In this document: positions 44,304 to 53,152 of the stretch, one piece after another
Position numbering within the stretch: the stretch's first letter is position 1
Layout: each line of letters opens with the position of its first letter
NCBI RefSeq assembly: GCF_016907925.1
Contig: NZ_JAFBCZ010000006.1
Span: forward strand, 124,001-188,000
Direction: 5' to 3'
Origin: Herpetosiphon giganteus
GTDB taxonomy: Bacteria > Chloroflexota > Chloroflexia > Chloroflexales > Herpetosiphonaceae
DNA: 64,000 nucleotides
The notes under the pieces: generated by a model
What the model saw: the letters and a program-made list of their open reading frames with translations, nothing else
The model's database searches: none
Told to the model about the DNA's origin: nothing
Translations under genes and position numbers: made by a program

Positions 44304-44888
44304 ATGCGTTTCGCGCTTCGCCCGTGGGTTCGCCTTTTGGTTATCAATCTGTTTATTTTGGGCAGCCTGGTTGCTTGTGGCCAAACCACGGCTGATCCTG
44401 CTAACGCCTACACGGTGGTTAATCCTGCAACCATTAATGCTGGCGATCCAATTCCCGCCCCCAGTTCTGAGGTTGTTTTGAGCCTCAGCGGCCTGATTGG
44501 CCAAACCAATAATGGCCAGCAGCTTGATTTCAGCATGGAAACGCTCGAACAGCTTGGCGTGGTGGAATACACGCTTGCTGATCCATTCTTGGGTCGAACC
44601 GTGACCTACCAAGGGGTGTTGATTAGCAGCATTTTTGCTGCGGCCAAGGTTGAAGATACGGCCAAAACGGTCAAAGCCATCGCCTTGAACGACTACAGCG
44701 TTGATATTCCGATCGATGAATTGCGTACTATGCCGGTAATTTTGGCAACCCGCTTGGATGGCGAGCGCATGGCAGTTTCGGATAAAGGCCCCTTGGAAAT
44801 TGTGTTTCCATACCACGCCTATAAACTTGAGCACGAAAAATATGTGGGCATGTGGATCTGGCAGTTGCGGAGTATGGAGATTAAGTAA
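44304..44888 (+). CDS. Lipoprotein with molybdopterin-oxidoreductase-like fold
   Basis: 194 residues. A signal peptide ends at LVAC (Cys25). The rest resembles the sulfite-oxidase/YedY type fold: LSLSGLIG, a YTLADPFLGRTVTYQGVLISSIF segment, then NDYSVDIPIDELR, and GPLEIVFPY. No cofactor-binding Cys is seen in the domain, so it may have become a binding or sensor protein. It is coupled to the following membrane STAS protein by TAATG overlap, which suggests that it passes an envelope signal to that protein. AGGAGG lies before the ATG. Confidence 0.72.
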   Translation: MRFALRPWVRLLVINLFILGSLVACGQTTADPANAYTVVNPATINAGDPIPAPSSEVVLSLSGLIGQTNNGQQLDFSMETLEQLGVVEYTLADPFLGRTVTYQGVLISSIFAAAKVEDTAKTVKAIALNDYSVDIPIDELRTMPVILATRLDGERMAVSDKGPLEIVFPYHAYKLEHEKYVGMWIWQLRSMEIK

Positions 44889-46027
44889 TGCAGCCTCGCC
44901 GTTGGATTCAACGATTGGTGCTCGCAGGCACAAGCTTGATCTTTTTGATCTTGCTTGTGCTCTTGGGCTTTAATTTACAAACCTTAAGTGTTGCCAACCG
45001 CTTCTTCACGCTTGATGGCGGCATTTGGAACCCAACCCAGCTTGAGCGCGAAATTTTGCGCCTGCGGGTGATTGCCAATGAAATTAGCATGGGCACGCCC
45101 AATTTAGGCAACGAGTTTGTGCTGCGGCGTAATTTAGTTGGCAGCCGCATTAACATCTTGAGTGATTTTTATCGCGTTGAGCGCGAAGATCAACGTAGTT
45201 TGCTCGAACGTAGCTCGTTTGAAGTGATTAAGCGTGATTTCTTTACGCTCGAAACGCAGACGCGACTTAATATTTCGACCAATTCGTTGCAGCAATTAAT
45301 TCCAGTTTTAAGCAATATGGAAACCAATGCGCGCACGATGGTCAACGAGCGTCGTCAAATTGTCGATCGCGCCGCACAATTTCAACGCCAATCGCTTGAA
45401 CGATTACGCATCACGCTCTTATTTATTCTTGGCGGGATTATTATTCAAGTGCCGATTTTCTTTTTACTCAGTCGGCGGCGTTTTGATACAACCCTGCAAA
45501 AAGCCTATAGCACCTTGCAAGAACGCTCGAGCGCGCTTGAGCAATCGCAGCACGAATTGGCTAGCTCACACGCGCTAGCACAGCAGCAAAATGAGGCTTT
45601 GCAACAAACCTTGGCCGATTTAGAAAAAAGTATGGCCGAACGCAGCGTTTTGGAAACCACCGTGCAGCGCATGCAGTTTCCCATTATTCCGTTGCGCAAT
45701 CGCATGGCGATTATGCCGGTCATTGGCAATTTATCCAGCGAGCGGGTCAAGATTGCCACCGATTCAGCGGCACAATATGTGGAAGTCAAACGCATCAAAG
45801 TGCTTTTGTTTGACATAACTGGGGTTTCGGCGATTGATCGTTCAGCAGCGGCGAGTATGCATCAACTGTTGCAGATGTTGCGCTTGCTTGGTTGCGAGCC
45901 AGTCTTGGTGGGCGTAACACCCGAGGTTGCCGAAGAATTAGTCCATACTGGCCTCGCCCAACATGGCTTGCAAACTTACGCCAATTTGCAACAAGCAATC
46001 GAGGCCACGGCGAAAACGCTGGAGTAA
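44888..46027 (+). CDS. Membrane-bound STAS (RsbR-like) signalling protein
   Basis: 379 residues. TM at about 10-30, an extracytoplasmic helical sensor region (31-165), TM at about 172-192, then a coiled coil (about 195-260), and a C-terminal STAS domain (about 268-375). The STAS part keeps the RsbR pattern: LLFDITGVSAIDRSAA, where Thr in DITGV is the usual phosphorylated position, and LVGVTPEVAEELV. RsbR proteins build stressosomes that control sigma-B-type responses. The membrane form, translationally coupled to a lipoprotein, looks like an envelope-stress receptor. No RsbT or RsbS gene lies nearby. Word arrays begin just after the stop. Confidence 0.82.
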   Translation: MQPRRWIQRLVLAGTSLIFLILLVLLGFNLQTLSVANRFFTLDGGIWNPTQLEREILRLRVIANEISMGTPNLGNEFVLRRNLVGSRINILSDFYRVEREDQRSLLERSSFEVIKRDFFTLETQTRLNISTNSLQQLIPVLSNMETNARTMVNERRQIVDRAAQFQRQSLERLRITLLFILGGIIIQVPIFFLLSRRRFDTTLQKAYSTLQERSSALEQSQHELASSHALAQQQNEALQQTLADLEKSMAERSVLETTVQRMQFPIIPLRNRMAIMPVIGNLSSERVKIATDSAAQYVEVKRIKVLLFDITGVSAIDRSAAASMHQLLQMLRLLGCEPVLVGVTPEVAEELVHTGLAQHGLQTYANLQQAIEATAKTLE

Positions 46028-46323
46028 AGAGTAAAATCAAAAATCAGAAGTCAAAAATCAGAAGTCAAATGAGGGGTCAGTGGGCAGGCAGCTGTAGTAA
46101 CCGCGAAGAGCGCTAAGAATGCGAACGGGGATCTAAGCGAATCAATAGCAGCAAAATTTAACGCAGCGGCGCAGAGCATTAAAATATGTGCTCTGCGCCG
46201 CTGCGTTAAACCTGAACCCTCGGCCCTGCCTTGTGTGTGTTAACTGTTAGATCCACGAAGTACATGAAGTTACCAGAAGGCTGTAGGCTTGATCCCTCAT
46301 CCCTCATCCCTCATCCTTCATCC
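46028..46323. repeat. Composite word-repeat island between convergent genes
   Basis: It begins 1-10 bases after the stop of the STAS gene with AATCAGAAGTCAAA repeats (46037-46070). A perfect palindrome follows (46157-46210, listed separately), then CCACGAAGTACATGAAG. At 46291-46323 are CATCCCT words, whose purine strand begins exactly at the stop codon TAG (46326-46324) of the minus-strand gene. No gene is seen. Confidence 0.85.
46157..46210. repeat. Perfect 22-bp inverted repeat, 10-base loop
   Basis: The arms 46157-46178 and 46189-46210 are exact reverse complements. The loop is TTAAAATATG. Each arm is a copy of the AACGCAGCGGCGCAGAG word that recurs singly near 21369, 39851 and 58041. It lies between convergent genes and could act as a bidirectional terminator. 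Confidence 0.9.
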
Positions 46324-46749
46324 CTACTTTGGGCCGCTCCAATTGCGGCTTGGGTCGATCAAGTTGGGAATGGCCTCGAAAAACATGCGCACTGAATGTT
46401 CTTCGCCAGCAGCGATGTGTTTATAGACCTTGTTAAACGGATAAACCCAAATATCGCCGCCTTGGACGGGCAGGGCAATGCCCCAATCGTTGCTCTCGCG
46501 TTCGAGGCCCCAACGCCCGCCGTAGTTGGCAATAATGCAGGCTCCTAAAAACGCACCAAGCGATTGCACCAAACTGGGTGGCACGTTCTCAGGGTCGTGA
46601 TTGGGCCGAATTTGTTCGATATAGGTATTGAGCCATTTCACCGCCAAGTGATTATACTCAAGTTCGATGCCAAGCTGGCTTTGCACCGAGCGCACAAAGT
46701 GTTGCGCCAAGTGCTCTAAGCCAGCGATAATTTGTTCGTGTTGCGACAT
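46324..46749 (-). CDS. Small DUF3806-like protein
   Basis: 141 residues, soluble. A helical N-terminal half precedes VPPSLVQSLGAFLGACIIANYGGRWGLE. Then comes ALPVQGGDIWVYPFNKVYKHIAAGEEHSV, a pattern I associate with the DUF3806-type family of uncharacterised proteins. It is 14 bp after a DUF4388 gene on the same strand, so the two are co-transcribed. The stop codon TAG is directly followed by GGATGAAGGATGAGGG repeats. Confidence 0.65.
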   Translation of the reverse strand: MSQHEQIIAGLEHLAQHFVRSVQSQLGIELEYNHLAVKWLNTYIEQIRPNHDPENVPPSLVQSLGAFLGACIIANYGGRWGLERESNDWGIALPVQGGDIWVYPFNKVYKHIAAGEEHSVRMFFEAIPNLIDPSRNWSGPK

Positions 46750-46763
46750 AACGACCTTAATGA

Positions 46764-47789
46764 TTATTTGGTGGCCTGTTCGAGCACGCGCAAGGTGACA
46801 TGGGGCACACCAAAGGGTAATGGATGATTATTGGGCATTGGTTTCAGCCGGCTATTGCCCGATTCGTGCTCCAAAATGCCAATGACTTGGCCTTGGTAAA
46901 ACGGCACATACAAGGTTGGTTTATCGGGCACAGTAATTTGCACGGCTCCGGTAGCGCTGCGCTTATGCACATCGGCAACGACCTGCTGCAGGATCGTTTT
47001 CGAAGCCGGAATTGCCACAGGCCGACTAGGATCAGCGCCAACAATCGCGCTACAAGCCTCGATCAAGCGGGCTGGCGTTTGGTAGAGATCGGGCTGCGAA
47101 TGGGCGCTGGCCAACTGTTGTAAGGCTTGGTTGGCACTAAACCATTGATCATTGCCCAAATCTTGGGCGTAGACTCCGCGCAGATTGCCCTCGCTGAACA
47201 GCACAATCCCCATCACAAAGCCCGTGCTTTGCGCGCCTGGCTGATAGTAAAGATAGCCAGAAAAGCGTTGCGAATGTAAATATTCGAGTTGCTTGCCGAG
47301 CGGCAGGCTTTGCAATTGCTTGCTGCTATTCGGGTCGTGCTCGCCTGGCGGCAGCACCAACGAACGCCGCACAGGCTGCGGAATCAAGGCCTCTTTGGGA
47401 ATTGGCGCAGCACTTAGGCCAAAAAACTCTAGTGCAAAATCGTGCTCAGGTGGCCGATTTAAAATTTCACCTTCGACCATAATCGTTAACAAACGATCAA
47501 AGTTTGCTACCATTTCTGCATTAATACTATGTGCAGGCTTAAACAAATTATCGGCGGCGTTCCACTCAAAATGGCCCGAACGCCGCGTTAATAGCCAATC
47601 AACTGCATCTTCGCCAATTTGGCCATGTGGGTCTACTTGGCCATGGCGCAACATCCCATCGACAAAAAATAAATGCACCCGATCTATGTGATCGATCCAT
47701 GTGAGTCGGCCTGATAATTGTCGCCGTTTCACGGTTTCAACCACTTGTGGTAGATCGTGAAGGTGCGGGATTGCCGCCAATGAATTCAT
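46764..47789 (-). CDS. DUF4388-type (PATAN) protein
   Basis: 341 residues. The N-terminal 95 residues match DUF4388: VVETVKRRQLSGRLTWI, a LFFVDGMLRHGQVDPHGQIGEDAVDWLL segment, and SGHFEWN. A second, less clear copy sits at about 155-250 (LEYLHSQRFSGYLYYQ, ATGIVLFSEGNLRGVYAQ-like). The C-terminal 70 residues have a VTVPDKPTLYVPFYQGQVIGILEHE-like beta part. DUF4388/PATAN domains occur in bacterial two-component and gliding or GTPase signalling networks. The start is the ATG at 47789 with GGAGG upstream. Confidence 0.7.
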   Translation of the reverse strand: MNSLAAIPHLHDLPQVVETVKRRQLSGRLTWIDHIDRVHLFFVDGMLRHGQVDPHGQIGEDAVDWLLTRRSGHFEWNAADNLFKPAHSINAEMVANFDRLLTIMVEGEILNRPPEHDFALEFFGLSAAPIPKEALIPQPVRRSLVLPPGEHDPNSSKQLQSLPLGKQLEYLHSQRFSGYLYYQPGAQSTGFVMGIVLFSEGNLRGVYAQDLGNDQWFSANQALQQLASAHSQPDLYQTPARLIEACSAIVGADPSRPVAIPASKTILQQVVADVHKRSATGAVQITVPDKPTLYVPFYQGQVIGILEHESGNSRLKPMPNNHPLPFGVPHVTLRVLEQATK

Positions 47790-47840
47790 ACCATCCTCCA
47801 CACCAAACAAGTAGCCCGTCGAATATGTGTATAGGTCTGA

Positions 47841-50800
47841 TTAATTTTCTGCATTCTGTGTTTGCCACCATCCACCGAAATACCACCCACAAAAGCCACA
47901 GAACAACACCAGCAAGGCTGCGCCATTCAGTTGCCATGAACGTGGGGTTGTTGCAAGTAATGTTAGGGCTGCTGGCAAGATGTTTGCCAACCACAACGCC
48001 ACCGCCAAAGCCAACCCATTCCAGCGCAACGTGCGCCCAAGCCAGATGCTGATCAGCACACTTAGGCCTAAAATAAGCCATTGCACTGGTTCGTGTAATG
48101 GCAAAAGGGTTAATGCCACTCCAAGACAGGTTATTGCCAAGGCGATTTGCTGCTTCCCACGTACTACCCATGTTAGCATGCTCAGGCTACCGATCAAGAG
48201 CAAACTTGTGGTGATTGCATCAAATGTTGCTTGTAATAGTATATCAAGCATTGCTGATTGTGCGTTGAGCGGTTGAACGCTGGCCCAAAAGCCTGCTTTG
48301 GCGGTTGTCATGTTAACTAAACTGCGAATCAGCAAGATCCATGGCACAAGCAAAATGCCCAATACCACGCTTTCGCGCCGCAAAACTTGCGCGCGATCAG
48401 CCACGAAATCTTGTAACCGATGTGGAATTGCCCGAATAAAGGCTTCAAGTGGTAATTGTTGCTCTTTTTTAGTTAGATTCCAAGCGGTTGCCGCCCCAGC
48501 ACCCAACAACGCTAGCTCGCCGCCATTCAGCACAGCGTTGGCGATGGTTTGGCTGATCGCCAAAATAAAGCGCGGCCCTTCGCTGACTTGGGCAAATGTC
48601 CAGCGCCCTGCACCTTGAATTAAGTAGCCAATCCCCACCACAACGCCCAACCAAACCCATGGCCAAAGTTCGGTGCGCCGCCGAAAAATGCCAATCAAGC
48701 CCAAAATCGGCAAGATCGTCGCCGGAATGGTGCGCAAGGCACTGCGCAGATTGCTCAGAATACTCTCGCCCAAGGTGGTTTGGTCGCGCTCGCGGCGATA
48801 TTCTGGCGGCGTATACATCGCTGGCGAGCTGGTAATCACTTGATCGCCAGCCACGGTTACCTCAAAACGCCGATAGGCTTGACCAATCCATGGCATTTTT
48901 GTCTGCCATACAAAGCTATAATCGCTACGATTAGGTTTTTGGCTGGTGCTGGTATTGGTCAATTCATAATCATTAAGCCTGATAAATTGGCTCGCATGGT
49001 TGGTTGCAATGGTTTGGGCTTGCGCAAGCGTGGTCGAAATCGCGCTGGCATTTTCGGGCAAGCTCAAGCGATACGAGAGCAACTGGCCAGCTGGGTCGAG
49101 ATAGACCAACCAACTATATTCAGGCCGATCCCAATTCGACCAGCGCACGCTCCAAGCGCGAGGTGTGCCTTGATTAATGGCGGCCTCAATCTCCTGATCG
49201 TCGAGTTGATCGTAGATGTAGGCCAAATCGAGGTCAACCCAATCGGCAACCGCAGTAACGCTGGGATTCAAGCCGCTTAAATCGATCTTGCTTGCTTGGG
49301 CGATCGCTTCGGTGCGTGCCACAAGATCCTCGCGCACGCCGTTGCGCGCCAAGGCTGGCGCACGATTCAGCCCAATCACGAGCAGAATAATGACCACTAC
49401 GCCCGATAAACCAGCGACCAAGAACCAATCGCGCCGCCATTTCCAGGTTAATTGGGGCACAACTGCATCGGGCACTAGGGGCGGCAAGGCGGCGCGAATC
49501 GTATTGTCGTTTTCGAGCGGAATACCGCGCAATTGACGAATGATTGAAGGCACAAGCAACCATAACACCAAGGCTGCTGCTGCAATCCCGCTGAGCAAAT
49601 AGAAGGTATTAGTTTTCCAAAATAGCGGCACATATAGCGAGGCATTGTAGGTATAGTGGGCGGCAATTGAGGCCAGCACGCCATAGCGCAAGCTCAAAAA
49701 GCCAAACAAAATGCCAATAATGCTTAATTCGACGACCCGAATATAAAATGGATGTTGTGGATAGGTGGCGTGCAAGGCGGCCCAAACCACCGCCGTGACG
49801 ATAATTGCCAGCTTGGGGCGGCCAAAATAGCGGGTCAAAACCATAATGCCGCCTAAGCGAAAGATTAATTCTTCGCCAATTGCAGGCAACAAGCCTAGCG
49901 CCATGCCATACAGCGCTGGAAACGGCGTGGCAATCGTATCGTCGTAGAGTGGCGTAACTGGCGACCAAACGCCAAAATAGCGGTTGCCCAAGGCATAAAA
50001 GGCCGAAACAAAGCCCAATTGAAAAATGCCAACCAAGCCGCCAACCCAGAGCGCCTGCACCACCGGACGGCTAACTAAGCCGCGCTTGGTCAGGGTTTCG
50101 CTCAACGAAACCGCGCCCTCGCTCTTTTCCCACACCAGCGCTTCGCCAGCCATGCCCGCCAAAATAATCGTGGTAGCAATGGTTACGAGTTGACCAATAT
50201 AGCCGCCAAGCACATTGCCCCAATAGACTGGCAAGCTTTGGTTTACGTCGTAATGGGCCAAATCGAGCGGAATGCTGTTGAGCATGACCAACACGCCGAC
50301 CACCGCCACCGCCGCAAACAAGTGCAAGGCCCAGCGCCAGCGCAAACGGCCTCGTCGGGCCTGAATAAACCAGGCTACGCCGATGAGCGCGGTCAGGGCA
50401 TAGGTCAATGTCCAGCCAGTGTGATTGAGCAGACCGCCACGCCGCAGTTGCCAATCTTTCTCCAGATACCAACTTTGCGGCAGCCAATAATACTCACTGA
50501 TTTGGCCCAAATCATTCCCTGCTATCGTCACGCTGTAACGATATTGAGCTTCAGCATCGGCCAGATCGCGGCGTTGCCAGATAAAGGTATGGTCAGTACG
50601 ATTAGGCTGTTGGGTGGTGAATTGATCGAGTAACGTTAATTGATCAAGCGGAATTTGCAACTTCTTTTGAGCTAATAGCAAGGCCTCAGCTTGGCTCAAC
50701 TTAGGCCCAGTAGCCTCGTCAGGGCGGATATGATTAATCGCCAAGATGCGGCCTGTGGTTGGCGAAATGCTAACCACCCATTGCTCAGGATCAAGCTCGC

Positions 50801-51125
50801 GCCAAAACCTCACATTCCAACTTGCCAGATTAAGATCTTTGTCAACCCGTTGATTGAGCGTTTCGCGGCCTCGCTCACGAATTAAATACGATTGAGCGTC
50901 ATTATCGGAGCCAAAGGTGATGGTTTGGGTAAAGTTGCTCGGATCGCCGCCCACGCCCAACACTGCATACACCGAACCCTGCAAAGCTGCATCACGATCG
51001 ACGTTGAAGCGAATCTCGGCCATTGGCGTTGATTCAGCAGCAAATACAATGGCTAAAAAAATTCCAAATACAGCTAAAAGAACAAATCCTGGGGGAATCA
51101 GTCGTTTGGTATCAGGCTTGTGCAC
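47841..51125 (-). CDS. Large CPBP-family intramembrane protease with duplicated extracytoplasmic modules
   Basis: 1094 residues, many TM segments. The CPBP (CAAX protease / bacteriocin-processing) core is near 400-500: EELIFR (418-423), WAALHATYP, and HYTYNASL, giving the Glu/Arg, His and His/Asn of the site. Before the core (about 60-210) and again after it (about 630-790) are two related extracytoplasmic modules. Each has LNLASWNVRFW- or RAWSVRWSN-like strands, a DP.G.I/LL segment, and QPNR(T/S)D(H/Y)(T/S)F(I/V)WQ. Usual CPBP proteins have 200-300 residues. The start is GTG at 51125 with GGAGG five bases upstream. It may process an envelope peptide or lipidated protein. Confidence 0.85.
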   Translation of the reverse strand: MHKPDTKRLIPPGFVLLAVFGIFLAIVFAAESTPMAEIRFNVDRDAALQGSVYAVLGVGGDPSNFTQTITFGSDNDAQSYLIRERGRETLNQRVDKDLNLASWNVRFWRELDPEQWVVSISPTTGRILAINHIRPDEATGPKLSQAEALLLAQKKLQIPLDQLTLLDQFTTQQPNRTDHTFIWQRRDLADAEAQYRYSVTIAGNDLGQISEYYWLPQSWYLEKDWQLRRGGLLNHTGWTLTYALTALIGVAWFIQARRGRLRWRWALHLFAAVAVVGVLVMLNSIPLDLAHYDVNQSLPVYWGNVLGGYIGQLVTIATTIILAGMAGEALVWEKSEGAVSLSETLTKRGLVSRPVVQALWVGGLVGIFQLGFVSAFYALGNRYFGVWSPVTPLYDDTIATPFPALYGMALGLLPAIGEELIFRLGGIMVLTRYFGRPKLAIIVTAVVWAALHATYPQHPFYIRVVELSIIGILFGFLSLRYGVLASIAAHYTYNASLYVPLFWKTNTFYLLSGIAAAALVLWLLVPSIIRQLRGIPLENDNTIRAALPPLVPDAVVPQLTWKWRRDWFLVAGLSGVVVIILLVIGLNRAPALARNGVREDLVARTEAIAQASKIDLSGLNPSVTAVADWVDLDLAYIYDQLDDQEIEAAINQGTPRAWSVRWSNWDRPEYSWLVYLDPAGQLLSYRLSLPENASAISTTLAQAQTIATNHASQFIRLNDYELTNTSTSQKPNRSDYSFVWQTKMPWIGQAYRRFEVTVAGDQVITSSPAMYTPPEYRRERDQTTLGESILSNLRSALRTIPATILPILGLIGIFRRRTELWPWVWLGVVVGIGYLIQGAGRWTFAQVSEGPRFILAISQTIANAVLNGGELALLGAGAATAWNLTKKEQQLPLEAFIRAIPHRLQDFVADRAQVLRRESVVLGILLVPWILLIRSLVNMTTAKAGFWASVQPLNAQSAMLDILLQATFDAITTSLLLIGSLSMLTWVVRGKQQIALAITCLGVALTLLPLHEPVQWLILGLSVLISIWLGRTLRWNGLALAVALWLANILPAALTLLATTPRSWQLNGAALLVLFCGFCGWYFGGWWQTQNAEN

Positions 51126-51164
51126 GCCAGCCCTCCATCGCTGTTAGGTTGTTATGCCTAGTAT

Positions 51165-51415
51165 AAAGCAAAGTCAAAAAGAACATAGAACATAGAGCAT
51201 AGAACATAGGGCAAGAGATGAGGGCAGGATTCAGGGATGAGGCTATAGGCTTTTGGCTATGGGAACAGCAATCAAACAATCATTCGTGGAATTCGTGGCT
51301 AAAAAATTAGCCTTCGCGTCCTTCGCGTTCTTCGCGGTTCCTTTTCCTTCGTTCGTTTCATCGATTAAACTGATCCCTGAACCCTTGCCCCTAAACCCTC
51401 GTTGCCAACTTGTCG
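51165..51415. repeat. Composite word-repeat island between divergent genes
   Basis: AAAGTCAAAAAG, then GAACATAGAACATAGAGC (51180-51205), GAGATGAGGGCAGG and GGGATGAGGC (51216-51242), GGCTATAGGCTTTTGGC, TTCGTGG-type words (51283-51345), and a CTGATCCCTGAACCC-type word (51370-51400). There is no clear gene from 51126 to 51498. Confidence 0.8.
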
Positions 51416-51498
51416 AAAAACAGAGATTAGGGTATTGTTTGCAGGCGTGGCCTTCAGATGCCGCCCACCAACCCCCACTTAAAGGAGCAGAAACACTC

Positions 51499-52149
51499 AT
51501 GTCAGCAATAATGGACAAAGTTCAAGAAATTATTACTGCGATTATTAACTTATTAAGCTACCCGGGCATTGCATTGGTGATGTTTGCCGAAAACCTCTTT
51601 CCGCCAATCCCTTCAGAATTGGTGATGCCCTTTGCTGGTTTTAATGTTGGCAAAGGCGAAATGAACCTTTTTGCCGTGATGATTGCGGGCACAATTGGCG
51701 CGGTTTTAGGTGCGCTAGCCCTGTATTATATTGGTATGTGGGCGGATGAAACAATTATTCGGCGCTTTATTCGGCGCTTTGGTAAATTCTTTTTCATTAG
51801 CGAAGCTGACATCGATAAAACCCTTGCCTTCTTTGAAAAACGCGGCGAAATTGTGGTCTTTACCGGGCGCTTGATTCCCTTGGTGCGCAGTTTGATCTCG
51901 ATTCCTGCTGGCATGAATCGCATGCCAATGGGCCGCTTTTTGCTCTGGACGACCTTTGGCTCGTTGATTTGGAATGGCATTTTGACCTATGCAGGCATCG
52001 TGCTTGGCGCACAATGGGAAAATGTGTTGGGCCTCGTCGATCGCTACGAAAAAGTTGCTTTTGCAATTATTGGCGTGTTCGGGATTTGGTTTATTGCAAG
52101 TCGCGTCGTCAAAGCTCGCCGCAATCGCGCTCAATCAAAGCAAGTCTAA
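51499..52149 (+). CDS. DedA-family membrane protein
   Basis: 216 residues. It shows the DedA/VTT pattern: FAENLFPPIPSELVMPFAG (about 28-46), GTIGAVLGALALYYIG, FTGRLIPLVRSLISIPAG (about 120-137), and a final TM followed by a Lys/Arg-rich tail. The family translocates phospholipids or undecaprenyl phosphate across the membrane. The ATG at 51499 has AAAGGAG eleven bases upstream; an ATG 12 bases later is possible. Reading further upstream translates repeat sequence and is rejected. Confidence 0.92.
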   Translation: MSAIMDKVQEIITAIINLLSYPGIALVMFAENLFPPIPSELVMPFAGFNVGKGEMNLFAVMIAGTIGAVLGALALYYIGMWADETIIRRFIRRFGKFFFISEADIDKTLAFFEKRGEIVVFTGRLIPLVRSLISIPAGMNRMPMGRFLLWTTFGSLIWNGILTYAGIVLGAQWENVLGLVDRYEKVAFAIIGVFGIWFIASRVVKARRNRAQSKQV

Positions 52150-52182
52150 GCCAAAGCCATTCCCCCGACCGATTGCAAATCG

Positions 52183-52216
52183 ATCACGGTACGTATGATT
52201 AGCTGCGTACCGTGAT
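52183..52216. terminator. 11-bp perfect hairpin after dedA
   Basis: ATCACGGTACG (52183-52193) pairs with CGTACCGTGAT (52206-52216) around a 12-base loop. There is no T-run, so it could be a terminator, an RNA-stabilising structure or a protein site. Confidence 0.5.
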
Positions 52217-52238
52217 TTGCCGTTAACAAGGAGTTTTC

Positions 52239-52637
52239 ATGGCCGTTTTTGTCGAACAAGAAGCCATTTTAGAATTATTGCAAAGCTCGCGGGCCGCTAG
52301 TTTGGCCGCGCTCCAACATTTGCCAGCAATCGATTTAGCGCAGTTGATTGTGCTTGAGCAACAAGCAACCAAGGATTGTGCTGCCCATGCTAAGCAACCA
52401 GCCCAGCTTGTGGCCGAAGCAAACAGCTATGATCAATGGCAAGGGCAACGCCAACATTTAGCTGCAACCATCGCCGCAATTCCATGGGCCAGCTATGGCC
52501 AGCGCATCCAAACGGCGGCAGGGCCAATCTATTTGGGTGAGTTGGTTAAGCGCTTGATTGCTGCTGAACATCAGCAATTGAGCCAATTGCTTCAGGCTGG
52601 CCAACACCCGCCAATTATTGCCCAATGGGCCGATTAA
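52239..52637 (+). CDS. Small helical protein, possibly DinB-like
   Basis: 132 residues, all-helical by composition and rich in Gln, Ala and Leu. The end LGELVKRLIAAEHQQLSQLL resembles the last helix of DinB-fold proteins, where a His helps bind a metal, but the other His ligands are not evident. The function is not recognised. AAGGAG precedes the ATG. Its stop overlaps that of the convergent aroQ gene by four bases. Confidence 0.7.
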   Translation: MAVFVEQEAILELLQSSRAASLAALQHLPAIDLAQLIVLEQQATKDCAAHAKQPAQLVAEANSYDQWQGQRQHLAATIAAIPWASYGQRIQTAAGPIYLGELVKRLIAAEHQQLSQLLQAGQHPPIIAQWAD

Positions 52638-53068
52638 CCCTGCTTGCGTTGAGCAAACCAATCAATTGCATATAAGTAGCCATGCCAGCCTAGCCCGCTA
52701 ATTTGGCCTTGAGCAATCGCGGCCACAACCGAATGATGGCGAAACGTTTCGCGCGCGTAGACATTCGATAAATGGACTTCGATAATTGGCACATCCATCA
52801 AGGCCAAGCCATCGCGCAAGCTCAACCCATAGTGGGTCAGTGCACCTGGATTGATAATGATGCCCTGAATGTTGCCATAATGGGCGTGGAGTGTATCGAC
52901 CAACACGCCTTCGTGGTTCGATTGCACGAAACTCAATGCGATACCTGCAGCGCTGGCACGTTCGCTCATGGCGCTATGAATATCAGCCAGCGTGGTTGAG
53001 CCATAAATTGTTGGCTCGCGTTGGCCAAGCATGTTAAGATTTGGGCCTTGTAGGACTAAAAGATGCAT
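52634..53068 (-). CDS. aroQ: 3-dehydroquinate dehydratase, type II
   Basis: 144 residues, the usual length. It performs the third step of the shikimate pathway. Visible motifs: GPNLNMLGQREPTIYG (8-23, with the catalytic Tyr), QSNHEG, IINPGALTHYGLSLRD with Asn and His of the active site, and EVHLSNVYARE(T)FRHHS. The start is ATG at 53068. The gene stands alone, convergent with the preceding small gene. Confidence 0.95.
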   Translation of the reverse strand: MHLLVLQGPNLNMLGQREPTIYGSTTLADIHSAMSERASAAGIALSFVQSNHEGVLVDTLHAHYGNIQGIIINPGALTHYGLSLRDGLALMDVPIIEVHLSNVYARETFRHHSVVAAIAQGQISGLGWHGYLYAIDWFAQRKQG

Positions 53069-53152
53069 GAATAGTGCTCCTGATTGCCAAATGCGCGGCT
53101 ATTGTGCGCCGAAGCCCAAGCCTTGTCAATCGCAGCAAGCGAGGATAGACCA

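Noticed and set aside
51253-51498. N-terminal extension of the DedA protein
   Set aside because: It would translate an intergenic word-repeat island; the start at 51499 has a ribosome site and matches the family length.
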